From positions 3,264,726-3,328,725 of the forward strand of contig NZ_LN890655.1 of the NCBI RefSeq assembly GCF_900066015.1: a stretch of 64,000 bases of DNA. Direction: 5' to 3'. The translations under genes were made by a program, and so were the position numbers. This DNA is from Candidatus Promineifilum breve (GTDB lineage: Bacteria; Chloroflexota; Anaerolineae; Promineifilales; Promineifilaceae). The stretch's first letter is position 1; every line of letters begins with the position of its first letter. Below, piece by piece: positions 29,101 to 37,927 of the stretch. Under the pieces are notes generated by a model. The model worked only from the letters and a program-made list of their open reading frames with translations. It made no database searches and had not been told where the DNA came from.

Positions 29101-29320
29101 CGAACTGACGGATGAGATGATCGACACGTCGGACATTCCCCCGTTGTCTGATGCATTCTTCAAGCGCGCCAGTTGGCGATTGCCAAAGCCGCTGGTAGCA
29201 ATAACATTGCAGGTTGAACCCGAAGTGTTAGCCTGGTTCAAAGAGCAAGGGGACGAGTGGGAACGGCGTGCTACAGCAGCGTTGCGTATCTATGCTGAAG
29301 CGCACCAGGAACCAGCGTAA
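29048..29320 (+). CDS. brnA: BrnA-type antitoxin
   Basis: A 90-residue protein with the BrnA layout: acidic N-terminus ending MIDTSDIPPLSDAFF, then a ribbon-helix-helix-like DNA-binding part (VAITLQVEPEVLAWFKEQGDEWERRATAALRIYAE). It binds BrnT and represses the operon. The overlap with brnT (toxin gene first) is the standard order. Confidence 0.88.
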   Translation: MNENDIKKPSETNLDRFDELTDEMIDTSDIPPLSDAFFKRASWRLPKPLVAITLQVEPEVLAWFKEQGDEWERRATAALRIYAEAHQEPA

Positions 29321-29322
29321 CT

Positions 29323-29757
29323 TTATTGCGTTAGAGCCTCATAGATTGTGCGTGCCAAAGCCCGTACATTGGCGCAATACGCCTCCGCTCCTCCTTCTAC
29401 TATATCCACCGCCGTCATCGTCCAATCGATCGGCCGCTCATACGCGCCCTGATTGCCCGGTCGGGCGGTGACCGACCACGAGCGATTGCCCGACGCGACT
29501 TGCTCGCGATTGCGGCGGCGAACGTCCGCCGGACTCAGCCCGCGCTCGATGAAATCAGCCAGCAGCCCTCGCGCGTAGGCCAGCCCCTCGGCCGAATAGA
29601 GGCTGGGGTGCTGCAAATGGTAGCATAGCACCATGAGATGGTGGACTTCCCCCAGTTCCGGCCGCTCGTTCTCCCAGAAGAGCATCTGGTGGAAGTCGTC
29701 CCGGCAAGTCCGACCGGCGTCGTGGAGTGCGCCGCATTCTGGGCATTGCGTGTTCAA
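29323..29757 (-). CDS. DUF5946 family protein
   Basis: A zinc-finger-like N-terminus (CPECGALHDAGRTCRDDFHQ) leads into MLFWENERPELGEVHHLMVLCYHLQHPSLYS, a combination typical of DUF5946 proteins of unknown function. No ATG lies just before the homology. I chose TTG 29757, with AAGGG about 9 nt upstream; another TTG lies further upstream. About 144 residues. It ends 2 nt from brnA on the opposite strand. Confidence 0.65.
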   Translation of the reverse strand: MNTQCPECGALHDAGRTCRDDFHQMLFWENERPELGEVHHLMVLCYHLQHPSLYSAEGLAYARGLLADFIERGLSPADVRRRNREQVASGNRSWSVTARPGNQGAYERPIDWTMTAVDIVEGGAEAYCANVRALARTIYEALTQ

Positions 29758-29871
29758 ATTCGTATTGCCCTTATTTTTGTACCCCAATCTGTATCTTATC
29801 CTATATCCTAATCGGCCGACAATCGCGCCACACTCATTTAGAGTAGAAGGATACCCAGGAGCAATCGACCT

Positions 29872-30954
29872 ATGAGAGCAATACGTATCACCGAACCAGG
29901 CAACCCCGACGTTATGCGTCTGGAAGAGATGGAGCTGCCCGAACCCGGGCCGGGCGAGGCGCGGGTGGCGCTGGCCTGCACCGGCGTCAACTTTATCGAC
30001 ACCTACCAGCGCAGCGGCCAATACAAGATGGATTTGCCCTTCATCCCCGGCAGCGAGGGCGGCGGCAAAATCGACGCCGTGGGGCCGGACGTGACGGCGT
30101 TCGCGCCCGGCGATCTGGTGGCCTTCGCCTCCAGCCCCGGCACGTATGCGGAATACGCGGTCGTGCCCGTGTCCAAGCTCGTCCCGGTTCCGCCCGGCGT
30201 CAATTTGATGACGGCCACGGCGGCCATGTTGCAAGGGATGACGGCCCACTATCTGACCCACGACACCTATCCCATCCGGCCCGGCGATACCGTGCTGATC
30301 CATGCCGCCGGCGGTGGGACCGGCCTGCTGCTGGTTCAGATGGCTAAGATGCGCGGGGCGCGGGTGCTGGGAACAGTGTCTACCGAGGAGAAGGAGATGC
30401 TGGCCCGCGAGGCCGGCGCGGATGAGATCATTCGCTACACCGAGCAGGACTTCGCCGGCGAGGTGAAGCGCCTGACCAACGGCCGCGGCGTCAATGCCGT
30501 CTATGATTCCGTTGGCCGCGACACCTTCCTCAAGAGCTTGAGTTGCCTGCGACCGCGCGGCTATCTGGTGCTGTTCGGCCAGTCGAGCGGCGCGGTGGAG
30601 CCGTTCGATCCCCAACTGCTCAATAAGGCCGGCTCGGTCTACCTGACGCGGCCCACGCTGGGCCACTATACCCAAAATGGCGATGAGCTTCGGCGGCGGG
30701 CCGGCGACGTGTTGGCCTGGGTCGTCGATGGCCGCCTGTCGGTGCGCATCGACAAGACCTTCCCGCTGGAGGAAGCGGCCGAGGCCCACCGATACATGGA
30801 AAGTCGCCAGAGCAAGGGCAAGGTGCTGCTGGGCACGCAATTGGGCCGGACGATGAAGATCGAGCAGTTGGATCAGGCGATGGATCGTCAGGATTTGGTG
30901 GACAAGGCCGGCTGGGACTCGTTTCCGGCCAGCGACCCGCCGACGAACTATTAA
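29872..30954 (+). CDS. NAD(P)H:quinone oxidoreductase-like (QOR/zeta-crystallin family) with C-terminal tail
   Basis: A 360-residue medium-chain dehydrogenase/reductase without the structural zinc-binding loop. The GroES-like domain has VNFIDTYQRSGQYKMDLPFIPGSEGGG, and the Rossmann domain has VLIHAAGGGTGLLLVQMAKMRGARVLGT (about 142-169). It reduces quinones or activated alkenes with NADPH. Homology to the family ends near residue 325 (GKVLLGT); the extra 35 residues end in AGWDSFPASDPPTNY, a short motif also seen at the ends of unrelated bacterial proteins. Confidence 0.87.
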   Translation: MRAIRITEPGNPDVMRLEEMELPEPGPGEARVALACTGVNFIDTYQRSGQYKMDLPFIPGSEGGGKIDAVGPDVTAFAPGDLVAFASSPGTYAEYAVVPVSKLVPVPPGVNLMTATAAMLQGMTAHYLTHDTYPIRPGDTVLIHAAGGGTGLLLVQMAKMRGARVLGTVSTEEKEMLAREAGADEIIRYTEQDFAGEVKRLTNGRGVNAVYDSVGRDTFLKSLSCLRPRGYLVLFGQSSGAVEPFDPQLLNKAGSVYLTRPTLGHYTQNGDELRRRAGDVLAWVVDGRLSVRIDKTFPLEEAAEAHRYMESRQSKGKVLLGTQLGRTMKIEQLDQAMDRQDLVDKAGWDSFPASDPPTNY

Positions 30955-30965
30955 GCGTCGCGGAA

Positions 30966-31019
30966 TAAGAAATTAGCTACGGATTAAACGGTATGGAGAC
31001 GGATGAAGACGGATAAGAG
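30966..31019. repeat. Degenerate TTAGCTACGGATT-family repeat
   Basis: Contains TAAGAAATTAGCTACGGATT and ACGGATGAAGACGGATAAGA, a decayed member of the family seen at 19291 and 27584. It lies between the oxidoreductase and the small Cys-rich gene. Confidence 0.6.
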
Positions 31020-31031
31020 GAGAAAGTAACG

Positions 31032-31280
31032 ATGGGAGTTTGTGACGTTTGCGGCAACAAGTATGACAAGAGTTTTCAGGTGATGATGAAAGGCGAGATG
31101 CACACGTTTGATAGCTTCGAGTGCGCCATCCACGCCCTCGCGCCGACGTGCGACCATTGCGGCTGTCGCATCGTCGGCCACGGCGTGGAGGCGCAGGGCG
31201 GCATCTTTTGCTGTGCCCATTGCGCCGAGCATATGGGTATCAGTTCGCTGCAAGACCGGACGACGGAGAGCGTACAATAG
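31032..31280 (+). CDS. Small cysteine/histidine-rich zinc-binding-type protein
   Basis: An 82-residue protein with CDVCG near the start, DSFECAIHAL, CDHCGCRI and FCCAHCAEHMG. Nine cysteines and several histidines are spaced like a double zinc ribbon or a prokaryotic metallothionein-like protein. AGGAG lies at good distance before ATG 31032. It may bind zinc or another soft metal. The adjacent sensor kinase gene is convergent, so no operon link is indicated. Confidence 0.7.
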   Translation: MGVCDVCGNKYDKSFQVMMKGEMHTFDSFECAIHALAPTCDHCGCRIVGHGVEAQGGIFCCAHCAEHMGISSLQDRTTESVQ

Positions 31281-31313
31281 ACCTGACAGGTCGGCCGCAG
31301 ACCTGTCAGGTCT
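31279..31313. repeat. Two AGACCTGACAGGT palindromes
   Basis: AGACCTGACAGGT (31279-31291) and AGACCTGTCAGGTCT (31299-31313) flank GGCCGC. The block overlaps the last base pairs of both convergent genes. Another copy of AGACCTGTCAGGTCT is at 40054-40068. Confidence 0.75.
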
Positions 31314-32742
31314 GGGGATTGCCCGGCAACCGGACGATGAAGGCCGAACCCCGCCCCACCTCGCTGGACACACTGATCTGCCCGCCGTGGGCCGTGACGA
31401 GTTCGTAGACAATCGCCAGCCCCAGGCCGGAGCCGCGGCCGTTCTCGCCCCGCGCCCGCGACTTCTCCAGCCGGTAGAAGCGCTCGAACACGCGCGGCAA
31501 CTCCTCGGCCGGGATGCCGGGGCCGCTGTCGGTGACAATGCCTTCCACTGACCCGCCCGCGACCCGCGTCGCCAGATGCACCCGGCCGCCGGCCGGGGTA
31601 TAGGCCAGTGCGTTATCGGCCAGATTGGTGAAGATTTGGGTCAGCCGGTCGGGGTCACCCATCGTCGGCAGCGGTATGGCGGCGTCCAGCGTCAGTTCGA
31701 TATCCTTGGCCCGCGCCCGCGGCAGTTGGCTGTGGTGCACGTCGGTCAGGAGCTGGCTCAGATCGACCGGGCGCATCTTGAGTTGCAATTGACCCGACTC
31801 CATGCGCGCCAGATCGAGCAACTCGTTGACCATCCGCTCCATGCGCCCCGCTTCATTATAGATCGTCTCGGCCGCTCGCTGGCGCTCGTCGGGGGCCTCG
31901 GCCGCGCCGTCGAGCAACGCCTGGCTCCAGCCGCTGATGGCCGTCAGTGGCGTCTTCAGGTCGTGGGAGACATTGGCCACGAAATCGCGCTGGGCCTGTT
32001 GGGTGGCCTTCACCTGGGCGGCCATGCTGTTGAAGCTGCCGGCCACGCGCTGTACCTCATCCGGGCCTTGGGGCGGCACGCGCTGGTCATAGTCGCCGCG
32101 GGCGATAGCCTCGGCCGCGCCGGCCATCGTGCCCAGCGGTCGGGCTACGGAACGGGCGATGATCAGGGCCAGCAACAAGGCCAGCAGCAGGGCCAACCCC
32201 CCGGCGTAGACCAGTGGCCGCAGGAAATACTCGTTGAAGAACTCGCCCGCCGTCGGCTCCGCCTGAGCATAGAAGATGAGGGCGCGGCCCAGGGCGGGGT
32301 GCGGCTCGGCGAAGACAAGCCAGCGGGAGCCGTTGGTATGGACGAAGGAGCCGAAGATGCTGTCGCGGCCGCCGTTGGTCAGGACGAGGCTCTGCGGTCG
32401 CTCGATGCTCGTCAATTCATCGCCCACCCAATCGTCGCCGGTGTTGGTATCGAAGACGATCTGTTCCGCTTCGGTATCGACAACCAGGATGCGCACGTCG
32501 GCCTGCTCCGAGGTGGTGAACAGCAAGCCTTGCAGTTCGTCGCCGCCCGCGCCTGATTCCCATAGCTGGAGCAGTTCGCGCTGGTTGGTGCGGCTGATGG
32601 CCGACAGACGCTCCAGCGATGGCAGCAGGCGGGCGTCGGAGACGGACGAGAAGGCGATCAGGGCCACGCCCACGATGAGTAACGCGGCCAGGATGACCGC
32701 CACGTAGGACCACAAGAGACGACTGCGAAGTGTGCGCGGCAT
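31306..32742 (-). CDS. Two-component sensor histidine kinase
   Basis: A 478-residue membrane kinase: TM1 about 8-32, extracytoplasmic sensor about 33-172, TM2 about 177-196, HAMP about 197-248, HisKA with phosphorylated His260 (NVSHDLKTPLTAI), and HATPase motifs (NLADNALAYTP, DSGPGIP, GRGSGLGLAI). It is last in a minus-strand run behind phnD-phnC-phnE. The OmpR-type regulator 6 kb upstream, before the IS982 element, is the likely partner. The sensed signal is unknown; phosphorus limitation is a fair guess from context. Confidence 0.9.
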   Translation of the reverse strand: MPRTLRSRLLWSYVAVILAALLIVGVALIAFSSVSDARLLPSLERLSAISRTNQRELLQLWESGAGGDELQGLLFTTSEQADVRILVVDTEAEQIVFDTNTGDDWVGDELTSIERPQSLVLTNGGRDSIFGSFVHTNGSRWLVFAEPHPALGRALIFYAQAEPTAGEFFNEYFLRPLVYAGGLALLLALLLALIIARSVARPLGTMAGAAEAIARGDYDQRVPPQGPDEVQRVAGSFNSMAAQVKATQQAQRDFVANVSHDLKTPLTAISGWSQALLDGAAEAPDERQRAAETIYNEAGRMERMVNELLDLARMESGQLQLKMRPVDLSQLLTDVHHSQLPRARAKDIELTLDAAIPLPTMGDPDRLTQIFTNLADNALAYTPAGGRVHLATRVAGGSVEGIVTDSGPGIPAEELPRVFERFYRLEKSRARGENGRGSGLGLAIVYELVTAHGGQISVSSEVGRGSAFIVRLPGNPQT

Positions 32743-32793
32743 AGAAGAAAATTAACCCAAAGATGCCCGGACGCAAAGAAAAAGAGGGGGATT

Positions 32794-35328
32794 TTAAACC
32801 AGCCGTTCGCGGGCCTTGGCGCTCAGGTAGTCCATCGTCCAGACCATGATGACGATGGCCCAGATGGCCGTGCCCGCCGCCCCGTACTGGTTCAGGCTGA
32901 CCCAGATGCGGAACTGCTGGCCGATGCCGCCGCCGCCGACAAAGCCAATCACTGTGGACATGCGGATGTTGATGTCCCACTGGTAGATGATGAAGGCCAG
33001 GAAGGGCGGCACGAGTTGCGGCGTGATGGCGTAGACCAGCGATTGCAGCCGCGTGGCCCCCGTGGCCGTGATAGCTTCCACCGGGCCGGGGTCGATCTCC
33101 TCGATGGACTCGGAGAAGAGCTTGCCCAGATTGGGGATATTGTTCAGCGCCAGGGCCAGCACCCCGGCAAACGGCCCCGCGCCCACCCAGGTAGCGGCGA
33201 TGAGGACGAGAATGAGCGGCTCAACCGAGCGCGTGATGTTGAACGTCGTACGTAGCGCGTAATAGACCGTCCGCCCCAACGGCGTGTTGCCCATGATGTT
33301 GCGGGCGGCCAGGAAGCTGAGCGGGATGGCGAAGATAGCCCCGATGGTCGTCGCCATGAGGGCCATGAGTAGCGTGACAATCGATAATCTCACGACCGTC
33401 CGCACTGTGTCGCTCAGTTGCCACGGCCCGGTGATCTCTTCGTAGGTGATCTCCACCCGCGCCGGTAAGGGTTGGGTTTCGGTGATGGCGACGATGGGGT
33501 TGATGGTCGTCTCCAGGCGCACGTTGCCGGCGTCGTCGGTGTCGCAACAGTTGGAGCGCACACGCAGGAAGCCGCCGTCGGGCAAGACCCAGCGAATGGA
33601 GACGGTGATATTGGGCGGCAGACGGGAGCCGGTGATGACCAGCGGATCGCCGGGGTCGCCGCAGGGGGCCGAGAGGGTGATGGCCGGGTCGGACGGCGCG
33701 CCCGGCTCGGCCACGCCGCAGGGCACGACCAGCGGGGCACTGATGGCGCGGGCCTCGGTCGGCCGGGTGAACAGATCGGGCACGGCGAACTCGCGGGCCA
33801 GGGCCAACCCCTGGGGCGCGCCGCGAATCAACTCAATCGGCTCGATGCGGGCCACGCGCCACGACCAGACAAACGCGGCCACGAAACCGGCCACCAGCAG
33901 CAGGCGAATGGCCGAGCGCAGGACCGGATTGCGGGTGGCGATAATCGGCCGGCCCTGGATGATGCGCTCGCGCAGCCAGCCGGAGACGTAGTCCAGCACG
34001 GCGACGACGATAATGATGGCGATGATGGCCGTCGCCATCGACGAGAAGCGATTGAGCCGCACCCACTGGATGACCAGGAAGCCCAGCCCGGCGTCGCTGA
34101 CCAGGCCGATGACCGTCGAGAGGCGCACGTTGATGTCGAAGCGGTAGAGGGTGAACGACGTGAACGTGGGCAGGATTTGCGGCAAAACGGCGTAGACCAC
34201 CATCTGCGCCCAACCGGCCCCGGTGGCCCGCACGGCCTCGATGGGACCGGGATCGATGCTTTCAATCGACTCCGAGTAGAGCTTGGCCAGCGCGGCCACG
34301 GTGTGGAACCACAGGGCCAGCGTCCCGGCAAACGGCCCCAGCCCCACCCAGACGACGAAGATGATGGCCCACATCAGGGTTTCGATGGAGCGGATGATGT
34401 TGAGCAGCGCGCGCACGACGTTGTAGATGGCGCGGGTGACTTTGTTGCCGCCCATCAGGTTGCGCGCCGCCAGGAAACTGACCGGCACGGCGAAGACGAC
34501 GCCCATGACCGTCGCCAGGAAGGCCAGGGCGATGGTCTCGCCGATCTTCTCCCAGACGAGGGCCAGCGTTTCCGTCGGTTGCAGGCGGCCGCTGGGGATA
34601 CTCTGCACGGCGCGCACGGCATGGGTCAGCGTTTCGCCGGGGCCGGGCTGCGACGTGAGGGGCACGGCCTGAGGCACGCGCAACGTGGCCTGGATGCGGC
34701 CGTCGGCGTCGGCCTCGAAGAGCACCAGTTGGCCGTCGAGCGTGGCCCGCAGCGGCGTGCCCAGCGGATCGACCCACTGCACCTGCCCCGCCTGGCCCGG
34801 CTCGAACCCGTCGCCCGTCACCTGGATCACGTCGCCCACTTCGGCGCAGGGGACGCTCAGGCTGAGGGTGGGGTTGGTGCTGGCGGCGCGGTTCGGCTCC
34901 GGCAGCGGATCGACACAGGGAACCATGATCGGCGCGACACCGGCAAAATCCTCGGTGGGGTATTCAAACAGCTCCGGGTTGAGCAGTGAGCGCAAATAGG
35001 GCTGGACGCTGGGCAGGCCGGTGATCAGCCGCGCCGGGCGCACCTCGGTGACGAGCGTCGCCGCGCCATAGAGGATGATGCCGATGAGCAGCAGGGCCGT
35101 CCCCCAGCGCGGTTCCTTGCCGTGGGCGATCTGGTAGGCGTCGCGGGCGTTCCAGAGCACCAGCAAGACGAGCGGGGCCAGCAGGGCATAGGCCCGCGTC
35201 CAGAGGATGAGGCCCAGCAGGGCGGCGACGGTCAGCAGCAGCACCACGCCGCGCGTCCGCTGTCTCAGGATGAACTGCCCGCTTCCGGGTACGATGAGCG
35301 ACAGGAGAGCCGGCAGCCAGGGATTCAT
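32794..35328 (-). CDS. phnE: Phosphonate/phosphite-type ABC transporter permease, two PhnE units fused
   Basis: An 844-residue protein holding two complete PhnE-type permease halves, each with an EAA-type loop (EAVRATGAGWAQMVVYAVLPQ; EAITATGATRLQSLVYAITPQ) and a shared VSFLAARN/LSFLAARN segment. Before each half is an extracytoplasmic domain with a repeated pattern: VPC, 15-20 residues, L-S-x-PC-x-x-GD, then a TG strand. The N-terminus adds two or three extra membrane segments. Normal PhnE is about 260-280 residues and dimerises, so this fusion would give the full membrane pore. 13 nt after phnC. Confidence 0.88.
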   Translation of the reverse strand: MNPWLPALLSLIVPGSGQFILRQRTRGVVLLLTVAALLGLILWTRAYALLAPLVLLVLWNARDAYQIAHGKEPRWGTALLLIGIILYGAATLVTEVRPARLITGLPSVQPYLRSLLNPELFEYPTEDFAGVAPIMVPCVDPLPEPNRAASTNPTLSLSVPCAEVGDVIQVTGDGFEPGQAGQVQWVDPLGTPLRATLDGQLVLFEADADGRIQATLRVPQAVPLTSQPGPGETLTHAVRAVQSIPSGRLQPTETLALVWEKIGETIALAFLATVMGVVFAVPVSFLAARNLMGGNKVTRAIYNVVRALLNIIRSIETLMWAIIFVVWVGLGPFAGTLALWFHTVAALAKLYSESIESIDPGPIEAVRATGAGWAQMVVYAVLPQILPTFTSFTLYRFDINVRLSTVIGLVSDAGLGFLVIQWVRLNRFSSMATAIIAIIIVVAVLDYVSGWLRERIIQGRPIIATRNPVLRSAIRLLLVAGFVAAFVWSWRVARIEPIELIRGAPQGLALAREFAVPDLFTRPTEARAISAPLVVPCGVAEPGAPSDPAITLSAPCGDPGDPLVITGSRLPPNITVSIRWVLPDGGFLRVRSNCCDTDDAGNVRLETTINPIVAITETQPLPARVEITYEEITGPWQLSDTVRTVVRLSIVTLLMALMATTIGAIFAIPLSFLAARNIMGNTPLGRTVYYALRTTFNITRSVEPLILVLIAATWVGAGPFAGVLALALNNIPNLGKLFSESIEEIDPGPVEAITATGATRLQSLVYAITPQLVPPFLAFIIYQWDINIRMSTVIGFVGGGGIGQQFRIWVSLNQYGAAGTAIWAIVIMVWTMDYLSAKARERLV

Positions 35329-35341
35329 GGCAAGCTACGTC

Positions 35342-36112
35342 TCAGGCGGCCGGTGTCGTGGCCGAGACCATCTCCGCCTCTTCGCCGTAGACCTCTTTGA
35401 ATTTCGCCGGCGTCAATTCCGACGGCAGGCCATCAAAGACGAGTTCGCCCGCTTTCAGACCCACGACGCGCGTGGCGTAGCGGTGGACGAGGTCGAGAAA
35501 ATGGAGGCTACAGAGGACGGTGATGTGGTCTTGCTGGTTGAGCAGTTCCAGATAGCGCAGGATGGAGTGGGACAGGACGGGGTCGAGGCTGGCGACTGGC
35601 TCGTCGGCCAGCAGGAGTTGCGGCTCCTGCATCAGGGCGCGGGCGATGCCGACGCGCTGCTGCTGGCCGCCGGAGAGTTGGTCGGCGCGGTTATCGGCCT
35701 TGTCGGCGATGCCCACGCGCTCCAGGGCGGCCACGGCCCGCCGGCGCTCCGTGGCCGAGAAGCGGCCGAACAGGCTACCGAAGGGCTGCACGTAGCCCAA
35801 CCGCCCGGTCAGCACGTTGGTCATCACGCTACTGCGCTTGACCAGATTGAAATGCTGGAAAATCATGCCGATCTGGCGGCGGATAAGGCGCAGTTCGGCG
35901 CTGTTGGCGGTGGTGATGTTTCGGCCGTTCCAGATGACCGCGCCGGAAGTGGGTTCGATCAGCCGGTTGACGCAGCGCAACAGGGTCGATTTGCCGGAGC
36001 CGGACAGGCCGATGATCGCCAGGAACTCGCCGTCCTGTACCTCGAAGCTGACGTCCTTGAGGGCGACGGTCCCGTCGGGGAAAACTTTGGTCAGGTTTTG
36101 AATTTGCAGCAC
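35342..36112 (-). CDS. phnC: Phosphonate/phosphite-type ABC transporter ATPase PhnC
   Basis: A 256-residue ABC ATPase with Walker [10 protein letters not shown] (35-43), Q-loop [11 protein letters not shown], signature [15 protein letters not shown] and Walker [27 protein letters not shown] after the Q-loop is characteristic of PhnC. It energises import through the fused PhnE encoded 13 nt downstream. It is separated from phnD by an 80-nt gap with a strong hairpin. Confidence 0.92.
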   Translation of the reverse strand: MLQIQNLTKVFPDGTVALKDVSFEVQDGEFLAIIGLSGSGKSTLLRCVNRLIEPTSGAVIWNGRNITTANSAELRLIRRQIGMIFQHFNLVKRSSVMTNVLTGRLGYVQPFGSLFGRFSATERRRAVAALERVGIADKADNRADQLSGGQQQRVGIARALMQEPQLLLADEPVASLDPVLSHSILRYLELLNQQDHITVLCSLHFLDLVHRYATRVVGLKAGELVFDGLPSELTPAKFKEVYGEEAEMVSATTPAA

Positions 36113-36148
36113 GCGCTTTTTCTCCCCTGAGCAGACTGCGCCAATGAA

Positions 36149-36180
36149 GGCTAACCGGAGGCTGAGGCCTCCGGTTAGCC
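36149..36180 (-). promoter_or_regulatory. Perfect 14-bp hairpin between phnD and phnC
   Basis: GGCTAACCGGAGGC (36149-36162) and GCCTCCGGTTAGCC (36167-36180) are exact reverse complements with a 4-nt loop. No T-run follows on the minus strand. Hairpins after binding-protein genes often protect that part of the mRNA and raise binding protein over membrane components; that role is an inference here. It could also be a dispersed palindrome. Confidence 0.7.
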
Positions 36181-36192
36181 ACAGACATAAAC

Positions 36193-37095
36193 CTATTGGG
36201 CCAGTTCTTCGATATTGAGTCCGGCGCGGCTCAGGTCCGCCCGGAAGGTGTCATAGAAGGCGTCGTTCGATTCGACCAGGGCCTCGATGTTGTAGAGGGT
36301 ATTGAGCGCTTCCTGCCCCTCGGCCGAGGCGGAGATCTCCAGCAGGGCGGCCACGATCTCGGCGCGCATCTCCTCCGGGAAGTCCTGGACGAAGGACACA
36401 CTGTCGTTGGGGATGTCGCTGGTGGTTGCCAGCACGACGACCTGCTCCAGCACGTCGGGGAACTCTTCCTCGATGCCGGTGCGGGCGTCGGCGAAGGTGG
36501 CCCCGGCGTCGCAATCGCCGTTGTAGACCTGGGTCACGACGTTGTTGTGCGAGCCGGCCTCAATCGTCTGGCTGAAGGCGGTGTCGGGGTCGATGCCCTC
36601 GGCGGCCAGCATGATGCGCGGGATGATGTAGCCGGAGGTCGAGGCCGGGTCGACCCAGCACATGACCTTGCCGTTCAGGTCGGCCAGCGTCTCGATGCCG
36701 CTGTCGGCGCGGACGATGATCTGCCCGGCGTAGGTGGACGCGCCGAAGCGTGACGTCGCCATGGCGGCATCGACGCCGCACTGCTCATTGGCCAGCACGT
36801 AGTTGAACGTGTTCAGCCAGCCGATATGGGCCTGCCCGGCGCACATGGCCTCGCGGACCGACGAGAAATCGGTGCCGACGTTGGCTGTGACCGTGAGGCC
36901 GGTCATTTCGGTCAACATGGTCGCCAGCGTATCGCCGCTGGCGATGATGTCCTGGGTGTCCCCCGACGGGACGAAGGACATGACGATGGGGTTCTCCGCT
37001 GTGCCCAGTTCAGGCTCACCGGCGCCACAGGCCACCAGGCCCACGGCCAGCAGGATTACCAAGCCAATAAAAAGGATCGTTCTACGGGCGTTCAT
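36193..37095 (-). CDS. phnD: Phosphonate/phosphite-type substrate-binding lipoprotein PhnD
   Basis: A 300-residue PhnD-family periplasmic-type binding protein, lipid-anchored by lipobox GLVAC (Cys23). Family segments include MSFVPSGDTQDIIASGDTLA, AHIGWLNTFNYVLA and DPASTSGYIIPRIML. It delivers phosphonate, phosphite or a related anion to PhnC/PhnE. The exact ligand cannot be read from sequence. No C-P lyase, phosphonatase or phosphite dehydrogenase gene is in the window. Confidence 0.9.
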   Translation of the reverse strand: MNARRTILFIGLVILLAVGLVACGAGEPELGTAENPIVMSFVPSGDTQDIIASGDTLATMLTEMTGLTVTANVGTDFSSVREAMCAGQAHIGWLNTFNYVLANEQCGVDAAMATSRFGASTYAGQIIVRADSGIETLADLNGKVMCWVDPASTSGYIIPRIMLAAEGIDPDTAFSQTIEAGSHNNVVTQVYNGDCDAGATFADARTGIEEEFPDVLEQVVVLATTSDIPNDSVSFVQDFPEEMRAEIVAALLEISASAEGQEALNTLYNIEALVESNDAFYDTFRADLSRAGLNIEELAQ

Positions 37096-37255
37096 ACTTA
37101 TCTCCTCGGTTTGAAAAGATGGGAAGGAAATTTGCCGCCGGGTGTCCCGCCCCGCGGCCTCTCGCGGTGGAAGCTATGCGAGATAAGGCAATGATAGTAG
37201 GCTTGGCGGGCTTTGCCAAGTCATTTTGGGATCGATCGCGATGTTAGCTTAGCGG

Positions 37256-37879
37256 CTACTGTTCCGCGGCGGGGTGGCAATAGGCGTAGTCGCGGACAGT
37301 CAGTTCGTCGCCGTCGCCCAGCGTGAAGGTAGAGACGGACGCCGGCGCGGGATAGCTGTCGGTGACGCCGCAATCGAGCAGGTCTTTCCGTTTTTCGGGG
37401 ATCAACGCGCGCCCCTTGGCCCACATGACGGCGAAGGCGATGGGGTCGGCATGGCTGACGCCGACGACGTGTTGCCCTGCATAATGCCGCCGGGCGTAGT
37501 CGAAGAAGCGCAATAGGCGGTCGAGGATGTCGCTGGGTTGCTCGTAGGGCGGGCCGGTGTGGGAATAGAAATCCCAATCACGGCGGGCCATCTCGGCCAC
37601 GGTTTGGCCGTCGTAGGACGAATAGATCTCGTTCAGCAGCACGTTTTCCATGACCGGCGGTGGCGACGAAAATTGGGCAGCGATGATCCCGGCCGTCTCG
37701 GCCGCGCGGGGCTGCGGGCTATGATAGACGGCCACGATGGGCAGCGCGGCCAGATAGCGCCCGGCGGCCATGGCCTGCTCGCGCCCCTCTTCGGCCAGCA
37801 CGAAACCGGGCAGGCGGCCGTAATAGACCTCGGTCGGATTATGAACCAGCCCGTGCCGCACCAATGATACTTTGGTCAT
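37256..37879 (-). CDS. Histidine phosphatase-family protein (phosphoglycerate mutase-like)
   Basis: A 207-residue histidine phosphatase with the catalytic VRHG (8-10), YHSPQPRAAETAGII and the C-terminal catalytic His in VVGVSHADPIAF. The family includes phosphoglycerate mutases, alpha-ribazole phosphatases and general phosphatases; the substrate is unknown. It lies between phnD and the response regulator. Without the IS982 element the regulator would stop only 27 nt upstream of it, so it probably belonged to the same operon. Confidence 0.87.
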   Translation of the reverse strand: MTKVSLVRHGLVHNPTEVYYGRLPGFVLAEEGREQAMAAGRYLAALPIVAVYHSPQPRAAETAGIIAAQFSSPPPVMENVLLNEIYSSYDGQTVAEMARRDWDFYSHTGPPYEQPSDILDRLLRFFDYARRHYAGQHVVGVSHADPIAFAVMWAKGRALIPEKRKDLLDCGVTDSYPAPASVSTFTLGDGDELTVRDYAYCHPAAEQ

Positions 37880-37927
37880 ACATGCTCCCCTTTGCCCACT
37901 CAGGCCTTACTCCCTGATACTTAGTTT

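Noticed and set aside
29758-30840. Long N-terminal extension of the DUF5946 gene
   Set aside because: It is the antisense shadow of the quinone-oxidoreductase-like gene; the zinc-finger start of the family lies at about 29750.
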